This document shows positions 26,601 to 39,607 of a stretch of DNA of 64,000 nt, piece after piece. The notes beneath the pieces are model-generated. The model was given only the letters and a program-made list of their open reading frames with translations, made no database searches and had not been told where the DNA came from. Position 1 is the stretch's first letter; each line of letters opens with the position of its first letter. The position numbers were made by a program, and so were the translations under genes. The stretch spans positions 4,264,501-4,328,500 of the forward strand of contig CM028924.1 in assembly GCA_016801845.1 (NCBI GenBank), written 5' to 3'. The DNA comes from Polydactylus sextarius (lineage: Eukaryota > Chordata > Actinopteri > Polynemidae).

Positions 26601-29600
26601 AAGAGAATGGGACTGTAAAAGAAGCAAAAGACAGAGGCTGAAACAATAACAAAGAAATAATAATAATATGGTGCATTTGGCAGCCAGTCCAGTCACTGGT
26701 GAATGTGTGTATGAATGAGAATGTGGCACCGTGTCAGAGCACTGAATGCCATAAAACAAAGGTGAGTGGGAGGAATATTGGACTGAGAACATCTCTGGTG
26801 GTGAACAGTGGTAATGTGATAATACTTCCAGATAAAAGTTCAGCTGCAGACCCATTACTTTTCTGTTCGTACACAATATACAAACTTGTACTTTTTCTAG
26901 GACGCAGGCTTCATCTTTGTCTTGGAGCTCTTGCTAAATATTAAAAGGTGGAGGGATTACCATTCAGCTAGACGGGTCATTCTTGACCTTGGACACAACA
27001 AGTGACAAAATGATCTTGGCTTGGATGCCACTGAACTGAAGACTGTCTAAACTTTCCTTTATTTCAAACTCTCTAAACATTTTTTATCTAAGCCAGTTGA
27101 CAGTTGTGAGATTGTGGTCCAGGTACACTATTCACAGTATATTATAGGTACAGTGAAGCTCAATTTTAAGGGCAACTTTAATACAGAGTCCCTTAAAGCT
27201 CATACTGTCCACCTTGACCTGAGATTGCTTTTGATAGCTCAGTTTTAGTTGATTTATAAGCTGCTCTCAGTCCTCAGGTGAAGCCTTATGCTCCTCCATC
27301 AACGTTCAGCATAAACAGACTTCACGTTGTTTCTTAGTTAGTTTAAATGAGACTAAGCTGCTTATGCGTTTTGAGTTTAGGATTTTAGTGACTCATCTGA
27401 CACAGACAGTTAAAGCGCCTATAATTCCTCCTCTGTTACCTTTACATCGTGAGCCATGTTTGTGTGTTGTGATTGTATTCCACACCTTGTGGCTTTAAAG
27501 TCACTGCTTTTTTTTTTTTATTTGTACCTGACTGAAATATCCAAACCTTTCTTCCCTCTGAGCTTAGAGTAAAATGAAGAAAATAAAATGTTATTATTTG
27601 GTGGAACTGGATTTATAATCTTAAAATACTTTGCAGTGTATATCATGCGTCATGTCTACTTATCTATTATTATGGAAGAAACACCATTTTAGAATTTGCG
27701 AGCTGACTTTTGTTTTGTTCTGTTTTCTACATAGTCTTTGTCTCCGCTGCTCTCTGTTGTTGTGACACCATAACATTTTTCCACAAGAAAACAGCTCTTC
27801 CCTTTTCCACCGAGGCAGTTTGAGGGGTGGCTCTGAGCTGAATCTTCAGTTTGGTGCTCAAGCTTGAAGCTGTTCTTTCAACAGCCAAAGATGTTGATCA
27901 AGTACTGTATTTTCAGACTTATGAAAACGACTACTGAGTTAGTAGAACATGTTGTTGGCGTCGGTGGTGGCATAATTTCCATGTAGCGTGACACAGGGGT
28001 CACACAAACACAAGGAAATAAAACATTCATTTTCCAGTAAAGTGAGCAAAGCAGCTGCGTGATATTTTGATGGGCAAGATGTCGCAAGATGTTACGATTG
28101 TCATTTTCCAGAAACACAACAGCAGTGTGATGATTGATTGACACGAAGCTGTAGAAGTTCACACGCTTCACCTAGTTGCTAGTTGTAATCTAAGTACTAT
28201 TTTCATTCCTATGCCCATGGCATACCCATTACAATGTAGACTTAACAGTCTACAGTAACAGATTTGCTTTTGTATCAAATGTCTTCCCCGTTATTTGATG
28301 TTGTTTTAAAATATCTGCCCCAATTATGAGATTTACATAATGACAGAAGAGGTGGAGTGCAGGTTAAAGGAAACACAAAGCTAAGAATATAAGTACGACA
28401 AAAGAAAACATATTAGACAAGGAGCAAAAGAGAAAATACATTATATAATTCACATTATTTATAATTCATAGGCCCCTGAACTAACCATAACCCCATAACT
28501 CAAACTACAAAATTACATCATAAAGTGCGATAACTCTTAGACATCAAACCGACTAAAGAATATAAGCCTCTTTGTCTTCTGGCTTCAGGGAGGGTTTTAT
28601 GATTTTAATTATTATGCATATCTTTAGATACTCTACTTTAACAGCATGTACCACATATCTACCTCTTTGTTTTGGTGCAATCTATTGTGAACTTACAATG
28701 CAACTAGAATTTGTTTCCTTAAAATCTCCAACATTTTTGAAACAGACCGGCTGTAATCGCACTGAGTTAGTTTTGCAAATGAATAGTTTTACAGACTTTT
28801 TTTTTAAGTAGGACACTCAAAAATGACCCAGCAGAAATGAAGCGGCTGTAAAAAGGGATGCAAGGGGAAATACAGACAGAGAGCCATAGTACTCTGACTG
28901 CTTTGCTCCCTGCTGATAGCAGAGGCTCTATTGACTGGAGCTCAGTGTCAGCTGTTGTGCAGCTGCTCCAGAGCTCTAATAATAATGCTGGCTCATTGAG
29001 AATGACACTCCAGTCTATCTGTATTTATGGGTGTCCATCAGCTCGTGTCTCTGTCTCTTTGAAGGTGTGCATTTAATTTACACCATGTTGTGTGTCTAGT
29101 AATTTTCTTCCCTGTTTCCATCAAATCCATTTTCTTAAAACTCCTGCTCTGTGTGAGGCTCATCTCACAACCTTCAGATTATGAGACTGACGTGCTGCCT
29201 ACTGTGCCAACGAAGCTATAAAAGTATCTGTCAAACATTTCCAGCCTCTGTATGTGTGTCTAAGAACTAAAATCTATTACAGTTCTTATTATTCAAAGTT
29301 ATCTATCTGTATGACGAAATTACGAGTATGTTTTGCTCCCTGTTTGTGAGTTTTGTGAGTAGTTGTACTAAATCACACTCTTACTATATCATGTTAAGGA
29401 GACACTCCTTGAACACAGAGTAAACCTACTGACGAAGGTCTAGTGTGTGAACAACTGCACGAGGTGGGTGAGAGCGTATGTGTGTCTGAATGAAGGAGTA
29501 AGAGAGACAGACAGATTAAAAAAAAAAAAAAAAAAAGAACAGGAGAGGAGAAGATTTTGTGTGTATGTGTATGTTTTTGGCAGTGAATCAGTATGCTAAT

Positions 29601-29693
29601 GAGGCATGGTCTGTAATCCTCTTACAGCTAATCTCACTCAATCCCCCCAGTCCAGGCCTGGGCACTGCTCATGCACACAGGCATGCCTGGGTG

Positions 29694-29744
<51 letters not shown>

Positions 29745-32700
29745 GGAGAGACAGAGAGACAGTTTACACTCACTGGCTTGCAAACTCTGCTCTCTACTCT
29801 AAAATACAAACCCTCTATCACAGACACATTATAAACATTCCTCTCTCTGTCCTTCAGTTATTTTCCTAATCATTAATCATCCAGTCATCAATTAGCCTCA
29901 TCACCCCCCCACCTCCCCAAAGTGGTGACCATAGGCACCATAGACTGTGACACTTTCTTCTTTTAGGCTCCTCTGCTGATTGTGTTTCATAAAAGGCAAG
30001 GTGAACTTTGGTATTCACAGACAGACGCTGCTGGCCTGCAGTCTGAATACTGATTACCTGCCTATGTCAAAGGTAGTTGTGAATATATTTGCACATGTGC
30101 GCGATCTGTAAATGCTGCCTCTTTTTTTTTTTTTTTTTTTTTTGCAGTCAGACATCCCAAACCATGTGGTCAAATGACTGTTTTTCTTAGTGTTGCCATG
30201 GTGATGCAGCAAAAGGTCGCTCTGAGTTGTTCTCCACCAAGACCTTGCGCGCGTGTGTGTGTGTGTGTGTTCTTGTGTGTACCAGTGCGGCAGATTGTAT
30301 TTGGCAGCAGACTCCAAAAGAATGCATATGCATGAATAACGTCACAGTGGAATTTTCTAACAAAGCAACTCTCGCTGTGTGTGTCTGTATCGGTGCCTGT
30401 GTGTCACTATTAACTCATATCTGATATGTGAGTCAATATATTACAGCTGGATTAGAGCGTAATGCTCAGCGAGGAGATGCACACGTGCGGACTCTCTCTC
30501 TCCTGCACACACACACACACACACATATATACAAAGAGCCTAGCTTTTCAACACCAGGGGGCTGACAAGGTATTCTTCTCCTATGTGTGTTGAATACTGC
30601 TGCATACCTAGCACTCAGTATGCACAGCACATCATCCTCCTAATCTCCCTCACTCTGTCTCTCTCTGTGTCTTCCTCTTATGCCCTCTCCGCTTCTCGCC
30701 ATCATCGCCTCTTTTCTGCTCTTTCTTCTTTTTTATTTTTCTTTTCCCCAATCTCCCTTCCCCATCACCCCACCTCTTTTTTTCCCCCTCCCTATACCAT
30801 TCCCTTCCCATGCCCTTCCTCTGTCTCCCCTGTCATCTTTTCATGCTTTTTTGGCTACCTTCCCTGCATCTCCATTTTTGCCCCTCATCTTTACCACTAC
30901 TTCAGTAGCATTTACCTTCAGTTCTTGTTTTTTTTCTTTTTTTTTTCTCCACCACTCCACTTTCTCCTCCTGGCGTACCCTCTCTGTGCGCTATATTCAA
31001 TAACTTTAAATCAACTTTAAATGACATGTTGAGACACTTGACAGATATATATGTTCCACATTTTTCATTGCCTTTCTGTCTCATCTTCTCTGCAGGTATG
31101 AAAGAGCTCTCACCCCCTCCTCTGAACCTGCGGCGTCTCTACACCGAGACATTAGAATGGGAGCCGGTGTTGATCATCATCTCTCCAGGGGCGGACCCGT
31201 CCCAGGAGCTTTCAGAACTAGCTGCAGAAACCATTGGCAGAGACAACTACCACGAGGTAGTAAATAACAGGATGAAGTGGGAGAAGTCATGGTAGAGTAG
31301 CAAGGACAAGGGGATTTTGTTTTTCAACACAGCACTAAGATCAGATCTATGAAGCAGGCCATCGTTCACCTAAATGGGGACAAATGGTAGCGCTACAGCT
31401 CGTTGAATGTTGTATTGAAACACACGTTTGAGTCATAGCTCTTGATAATGTTCTGCCAGTGGAGTTCATCAATTCTAATAGATTTGAAGACAGCAAGAAG
31501 TTTGTGCAGCCCATTGCTTTGAGTGACATGTTGCTTCATCACAAGACTTCCTGTCAGAAATGATCAGTGAAGTGGAAAGTTTCATAGGAACCTACGCGCA
31601 ATTATAACATAGTTATAGAAGTCAAATTTGTCTGAAATCATATCAAAGAAATATGAATCAGATGAATGAATCAGTTACTGACTTTTGTGTAGAGACAATC
31701 ACTTTGCACATATTCAATAGTTTCTCTCGCTGAGGAGAGAGATGAAGTAAAAATATTGAATTAGATTATCTACACCTAACTTCTAACATTATACAAAATG
31801 AAAACTGATTTTCCAAATTCCAAAATGGGTTTTTGCCTCTTCCAACTCTCTCTCTCTTTCTCTGTCTGTCTAGATCTCTATGGGTCAGGGACAGGCTGAT
31901 GTGGCCTTAGCTACACTCAGAGAATGTTCCCGAAACGGAGACTGGCTTTGCTTGAAAAACCTTCACCTTGTCACTGCATGGCTGCCCCTCCTAGAAAAAG
32001 TAAGTGCTCTGTCTGAAAGGGTCTTTGTGTCTGTTGAAGCCTTAGGGACAGGTGTTAAAATCCGACTTTTGTGCTTTCTGTGTTTTGTGCTATGGTTCAT
32101 GTATGATATTTGATATATGGGTGAAAGTTAAGTAAAAAAAAAAGTAAATGACAACATAAACAGAAGATACATCATATTTTTATAGAAATAAAGGATACAG
32201 TGATGCAGCAACACAATTAATCGGATGTGCTAAATTCCAAAATACACATCATCTAAGGAAGGTATCCAATAAAAAGTTTATTGGGATGAGTCCAGTGCAT
32301 TAAGTACTGCAAAATAAATCATGAAAATAAGTCCAAGAAATAATTCTAGTGAAACACGCCTAATATCACTTAACATAATCCAAAGCTCGTAGTGCCAGGT
32401 AGGTGGAGTTGGGGTTAAGGGGAAAGAAAGGTCAGTGGATGGATGAGAGAGCCTGGAGGATGTTCTGTACTTCAAGGTACCCTGTGAAATGTTCTTGTAA
32501 ACAAAAACAAGTTATTAATTTCCATATCTAAAATTACCCTCTATGGTTTGCCTGCACATGCACATTTTGCATTCTACCTCTCGGCCCATATTAGTCACTG
32601 TGCTGTTGTTTGTGTTGCTCCGTTTGTGAGAATGCGTGTTGTTTATTTGTCTTTGTGTGTGTGTGTGTTTGCTTCACATATAATATCTATGTGTGCTGTC

Positions 32701-34350
32701 CTGATTTAAACCTGCATATCCTGTCCTGTGTGTAATTATTTTGTACGCATGTCGTTTGTGTCACACTAAGAGGTTTGTACGTATGTCCTGCTCTTTCTTT
32801 GTGTTCAGTTGTGTCCATGTGCTTTTCCTGTGGTTCCTTTTAGTGCTGTGTCACTGTCGCAGGTCATATCTCACTGGGAGGCACAGCTGTTGGCAATGAT
32901 TGGCTGTATTTTTGTATACGTGTGTGCGTGTGTGCGTGTGTGTGTGTGCGCATGCTTGTGAGTTCTCTACCTGTGTGTACGAGTTAGAGTTTGTATGTGT
33001 TTTTTGTGTCTGTGTGAGTGTGTGTTTCGTGCATGTGTGTGCCCTTAGGTTAGCCAGAGATCCCTCCTGTCCAGAGATGTCTGTGCTCCCAGTGTGACTT
33101 AAACCATGGCTTATTACAGCTCTCCTCTTCTACTTTTGTTCTTGCTCGGTTCCACTCTCCTCACCTCACCTCTCTCCTCTCCCCTCTCTGCTCTTGTTTT
33201 ATTATTTCTTTCCTCCTGTTTTTTTCTCCATTTCTTCCCACCTCTCTCTCCGTGCCAGCTATCTTTTCCCAGGTTTTTTTTTTTTTTAACACTCTTCCTC
33301 TCCTCTTTCACATTGTATAGCTAAAACTCTGAACTCTTTTTCTATCTGTCTGTCCCTTTCTTTTTATTTTCCTCTCTGTGTTTCTTTGTCTCACTCTTTG
33401 CCCGGCAACCAATGAGGTTGAGGTCTCAGCAGTCGAGCTTGAAATGAAAAACTGATGCAACAAGGGGAACGAGGGAGGCAGGGAGCATAGCAAAGAAAGA
33501 ATGAAGAAACAGTAGATGTTAAAGGAGGGAAGTAGGGAAAAGATGTCCTGAGCTCATAGACAAGAAAGTAGATGGTTTGTTTTATTGTTTTAGTTTTGCT
33601 TCGCTTTAGCATCTGCCTCTGTTTCTGATTTACTCAGACTTAACTCTCAGTGTAGTTTCAAAAAATGTTATACTTTCTTTTTGCCATCTGTCTCTACAGT
33701 AGTTATCGCCTTCCTTAAACCAGTTGGTAAGTTAGAGAGAGGAGGGAAATTAGAGAGACGGCGATGGGCAGAAAGTGTTCATAATTGAAGTTGGCAGTGC
33801 AGATGTCCTATCATCCCCTGTCCGCTCATACGTTTCTATTTCTTAAGTTTCCTGCCTCATTTCTCACATCGCTGACTACATCCATCTACTTATGGATCTA
33901 TCCTTCAATCCATGTATCAATGTAAATGCCTTTGTCATGTAATCTCAATATGATTAATACAGACTTTTTATCATAATAAATGAAATATGTTTTTATCATA
34001 TCTCCCAGAATCGCATCTATGGCAGTAATTGTTCAAAAACATAGTGATAATATTGCATCACGAGTTACTGTGTCTCATGATTCTTATCGCTAATATGCAT
34101 GTGTGTGTGTGGTTTCTCTTTCACACTGTGAGTCTGATGAGTATTGATGTATTCCAAGACGGATATTTTTTTTTTTTTGGGTCGGTAAACAGTTGAGTAA
34201 ATCTGTGTTCTTTCCTCTTCTCTCTGACTTCCTCCTTCTTTTCGTATTTACTGTGTTTCATCATCTTCCCCTCTTCTTAATGTCTCTGTCTCACTTCTTC
34301 CCACTAAACTGTCATGTCTTCCAGTAGAATTCAGGTTGACAGCGCATCAG

Positions 34351-34387
<37 letters not shown>

Positions 34388-34701
34388 TTTGAAGGATGTC
34401 AGTTCCTGTGTTCTTTGATTTTTCTGTGATTGTGTTTGCTTCGATGAAACTGAATTAGGCTCCAAATGATGCAGAAACACATTGATTACGTCTCTTTCTT
34501 TCTCTCTTTTTCTTTCACTGTATGTTCGTGTGTCTGTGCGCACACATGCTTGTATGTGACACAAGACCCCAAGGTGCCAGCGTGCTATTTTTAACCACAA
34601 GTCGCTGAGAAAGATAGAAAGAGAGGGGTAGGAATGTAAGAAGAGAAAAAAAAGAGTGGAAAATGAGAAGATAAAGAGACAGCGATGGAGACTCTGAGGA
34701 C

Positions 34702-34733
<32 letters not shown>

Positions 34734-37700
34734 GGGGGAACAAAAATATAAAAGTGAGGTAGATGGTTTGTCATTTTCTAAATCTGCCCCCATGCTATGA
34801 TTCTAATGGAGCACAAATTACATGGGGGAAGGGGAAAAAATCAAATGCTACCAGATATTATTTATAATGGTTATTGTTACAAAGTGTGTCAATGCAAAAA
34901 AAAAAAAAAATCCACTATGTCTGCCTTTCTTTATAAAGATAAAAATGCAGTTTTGTTGTGAATGGGTGTAAAGTGCATCATTAGAAACCTATTGATTATA
35001 AAAAAAAATAAATAGAGTGAGTAAGTTATTCTTCTTTTCTGATGGAGTGAAAAGAGTGAAAATGCTCTGTATGAACTTGAGTGAACTTCGTGGTTGTCAT
35101 TTGTACCTCACACCAAGTAGGTCCCGTGTTTGAATCCAACCCAGCTGGCTGAGGTGTGTCTTTGTGGACACACTGGGACAGACTCCAACGCTGTGCAGTC
35201 CAAAACAAGATGTCCAGTTTAGTAACTAGAAGAACCTGTGTGATACAGGCGTCGGGGCAATTTGTGTCATCAAAAGATATTCTCTAATTGTTCCAACTCA
35301 TGAGAGAGTTTTACCATATGTTTGTGTTTGTGTGTTTCTTAATGTGTGTAATTTCTGTCGTTCACAGGAGTTAAATGTACTGCGTCCCAAAACAGGCTTC
35401 CGTCTTTGGCTGACAGCAGAAGTTCACCCAAGATTTCCTCCAATACTGCTGCAGTCCAGCCTCAAAATCACTTATGAGGTATATACACACATATACAGCA
35501 ATATAAAGAGTATCAATATAATACTCCCACAGCTTACAGTCAAGTTTAGTGTCAGTTGACCTCATATTACACGATTTTACACACAAACACGTACTAACAG
35601 TCCAGTTTGAATGTGTAATTACATACAAAAGCCTGCAGCTTGTGTGTTACTGACATGTGCTTTAGTGTTTCTGATGGGAGTCATGCTCAAGGGGTTCACT
35701 ACTTCAGCAGCCAAGCATGTTGCACAAACAGCTTCTCCCTATGTCTGTTATTTCTCCTACACACACACACACACACACACACATGCACACTTTCATGGAT
35801 AAATTTACTGACATACACCCTGAACAGATGCCCAGTAATAACTGAGGTAGTATTATGTATAATTTCTGGACTTTGGGACAAATAAAATGTCAGTGCTAAT
35901 ATGTCAAATCAGGAAGAGTCAAACAGGTTACATACAAACTGATACATGGACTGTTTTTCTTTTTTTTTTGTCTGTGTGATTGTTGCATTCATATCAGTTT
36001 AGTATTAACAGAACATTAATGAAACACAGAAACATGACAGATTCTCCAGCCTCTCCTTTAACTCACTTTAAAGATTCATGGACAAAATAGGAGTCGCCAG
36101 TATAACAAAAACTATTAACCCATGTTCATATCAGTCATATTCCAGCTACTATAGCTCTTCCATACGCACCCAAACACCAGGCCACAGACATACATCTTTA
36201 GTGCTGAAGCTTCAGAAAGTAGATCTGTTTAATGCCTCTTTGACATTGCTGGCGTTGAAAGTTTGAAACTGACAGCTCAGATTTTTCACAGAGTAAATGT
36301 TTTTTGCGTGTGGTCCAGAGTTTGGTTATCCTCCATGCTGGGTGATGGTGTAAGACAGAACAAAACCAAGCAGCCAGAAAAAGAATCAACATCCTGAATT
36401 ACTTTCACAGCTTCTTTCTGGTTTTTACCAGGCTCACATATTTGATAAAGTGGAGAATCACGCAGATTTCAGCATAACCCTAACACAGTTCTCATAACTC
36501 AGTCTCCCATGGTACAAAGTAACATTTTAACACGACAAAGAGAAAGTAAACAGTTCTGTAGCTGGTCCTCCCCTGGAACTGCAGTTTGTTTTAGTGGTTC
36601 AATTTGTTGTTGTAGACAACTGTTTTTATTTTGCACTCATTTGTCAGCTGTGAAGTAAACATGTCAGTCACATTGATTACAGATTGATTAGAGAGATTTT
36701 TTAAACTCAACTCTTGTCCACCAACATGCAAAAAGCTAGTTCATTTCTTTTCTTTTTTTCTTCCTCCCGGCACGTTTTATATCATGGTGATTTTCAGCAC
36801 ATAAGTCTTTCAAACATGTTTAATTTCTCAACGTCTCTGTGCTTCTTCCATCTCCAGGCACCTCCGGGATTGAAGAAGAATCTGCTGAGAACGTATGAGT
36901 CATGGACTCCTGAGCAGATCAGTAAAGGTTGGCTTTTAGTGAACATGTTTGTGCTTTAAAGGATGAATATCTCACAACACATCGTAAATCTCAGTGTCAC
37001 AGTCTGCTCCTGCCTTTTGAGACCAATAACTAGTAGAGGCAGCTAATGAGCAGGACCCTCTAAGCCTCAAGAATTTGTTCTTTATTTGTACTAATAGGAT
37101 TTTTCACATTTTTCTTAATTCAAAATTTATATGTTCAATTAAACATTCATTCTTCAGTCACTGGTAGTGATATTAGCATGGGATATGAGTCAAGTGAATA
37201 AAGCCATTCCAGAAACAACCAACCACTCCCATTGATTATAAAACAGACTGATTATTGTAATTAGTTGGGTTGTGACTTGTGGCTGCTGATTGTTTGTGTG
37301 CAGGAGGCGTCTTGTCCAGAGCGCAGTCTCTCTTCTGTCTGGCCTGGTTTCACGCTGTTTGCCAAGAGAGACGTAACTACATACCACAGGTAAAATACAC
37401 AAACACAATAATATAGACCCACATCCATCAGGTTTTAGAGCAGACCCCTCGAGGAAACTTTTACAAAGGGCTTTGTACTTTCCAGTCCAGCAAGAAGAAA
37501 CAAACTTTAATCTAGTCCTTTGGTGTCATACACTTTTCAGGGATTTTTAAGAGACGACATCAACTACTGACAAAACAGATTTTACAGAGTCACTGCATGT
37601 AATGATAGTAATTATGCAATTTGTTTTTAACCTGAAGTGTAGCTCTGCTTAAACCCTCACAACAGCTCTAAATAAATCAAAGTGGTGTGTTTCAGCACAG

Positions 37701-39559
37701 TGCAAAACCAACTTGTGAAGTTTAGAGACCAAATGTGATATTTCTTTATTTGACCCACAGTTCTGGTGTTAAATCATCTTTAGATGACAAGATAGAGGCT
37801 TTAATTCAGGACAAACAGTAATGTGATTTCTGTAAATGTTCTTTCTAAAACAAACAATCCAACATAATGTACATTCACATTTCACACAGTGTTTGATGAG
37901 GTGGAGCAGATATGAAGGGGTGGAGCTTGTCACTTTTAACATGTACATTGAAGGGGGACTTGTCCACAAATGTTCTCAGAGAAATTTGTTGGTCTCCTTC
38001 AATATTTTTCAACAAAGTTTTAGTTTTCTAGTGCTCATTGAGACATATTTTGATTTGCTGCCTCCTCATGTGTTGAACATATACATATAACATATACATA
38101 TACAACATATAACCTTGAATTAGTGACATAAACTTTATTGAACAGCGTGATGGAGACATTTTAACACAGGTGAAAGTACCTGGTCTTTTCCACTTCTCAG
38201 TTTAAACAGTGCACCAGTGTGTGGCAGTGTCTCTGATGCACGGGGACTCATTTGTCTCTGTGTGTGTGCTGCAGTGACGACGCCTCACAGTTGTTTGTCT
38301 ACTTGAGTAATAAGTCAATAAGACATGTCTGCAGGTGCTGTGGAATGTTTTTGTTTGTTTGTTTGTTTGTTTGTTTTTATTTTGGTCTGCTTTCCAATCA
38401 GAAAACTCAGAGTAAATCAAAACATGAAGGTGAAATGCAGCAAAAGAACATGTCTGTAACTAAGTTGCTGCAACTTTTGCACACTTGTTTCTTCTCTTTC
38501 TGCGTTTGTCTTATTCTCTTTGGCTTGGTCCCAATTGTCCCTCATAACCACTCTCCTCATTGTGGAGTTGTTTGGAGAAAAAGAAGTTATTGATTACCCC
38601 AGAGGACAATATAAACCTACATAACTAACACAGAGAATGCCTGTGTCTGCTGCGTCTCTGTTCTCTCACTTTACTCTGCTTACTTGTTATTTCCTTTAAT
38701 TTTCTTTTTACTGGCCGCCCTCCTGGGCCACATCTGTCCTGTTTGTGTCTTCTCCCCCTCTCTTTCTCTATCACTGAATCTCTTTCATTTGAGATGGTGG
38801 TGGTGTTGCTTCTCATCCAGAAACATGATTGCCTAATTACTGAAACACGGCCACTTTCGTCCACCTCACCATCAATTACTCCCTTCTCATTTCATCTAAT
38901 ATCCACCCTCCTTTCTCTCATTTATTCTCAACCCGTTCTGGTGGTTTTTACAAGCCTTTGCGAAAAAACAATTTATTAAAAATACATTAAGGGACACTGA
39001 GAGAGGAGAGAAAGAGATAAACAAAGGCATAGAACGAGAAAAGAGGAGAGATTCGACACAGTTTCACATGAAAAATGGTGTAGAGCTTTACTACAGGGGA
39101 TCATATAAGTGTTTATAAGCCTCGTAGGTTAAATCAGTCATTCTGAAAAAGTAGACAAAGCCATGTACATGTAAACACACACACTCCTCATCCCTCACTT
39201 TTCCTCGCTAAAGCTAATCTCTTGGCTGTCTGTGCTGTGAAAGCCATCAATAAGTTTATCTCTTTACAGAGTCATTACAGAGGCAAGTAAATAAGTGTTA
39301 ATGTGTTGACTTGGTTTTAACAGCTTCAAGTTTTCATATTTACCCTAGAAATAAGAATCTTGAGATTCCATCGAGAGATAAAAGACAGAAAGATAAATCC
39401 ACTTACAGCACATTGTGTAGTGAATAGCAAACTTCAAATTTCAATAATCTCTCTGGTTCGAGTGGGTAAAGAAAATAATGCAGTCAGATACTGTGTTGTA
39501 ACCCATCAGTTCTCAGTGTTATCACTCTTGTAACAGCAGTGAAATGGATACAGTATATT

Positions 39560-39607
<48 letters not shown>

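Larger units (their letters stand above)
23610..31095 (+). other. Largest intron (7.5 kb), repeat-rich
   Basis: It contains a MITE-like inverted-repeat element, two tRNA-Met relics and several CA and poly-A/T runs, all listed separately. It ends in a strongly pyrimidine-rich stretch (about 30635-30960). No additional gene is seen on either strand. Confidence 0.75.
32000..35367 (+). other. Intron with pyrimidine-rich tracts, microsatellites and SINE-like relic
   Basis: A 3.4 kb intron. It has TG-rich DNA (about 32920-33040), a pyrimidine-rich tract (about 33115-33400), CA and GA repeats and a SINE-like relic, listed separately. No gene is seen. Confidence 0.75.

Noticed and set aside
30122..30160. 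Strong-looking acceptor (poly-T then gcag)
   Set aside because: No open frame in the required phase follows, and exons 29 and 30 join in frame without an extra exon.
30583..31020. 145-codon open frame rich in Ser, Pro and Phe
   Set aside because: It is produced by the pyrimidine-rich tract upstream of an exon. Low-complexity translation of CT-rich DNA explains it.
34331..34774. 147-codon open frame on the minus strand
   Set aside because: It is built from GA and CA repeats (Ser-Leu and Cys-Val runs) and is not a gene.
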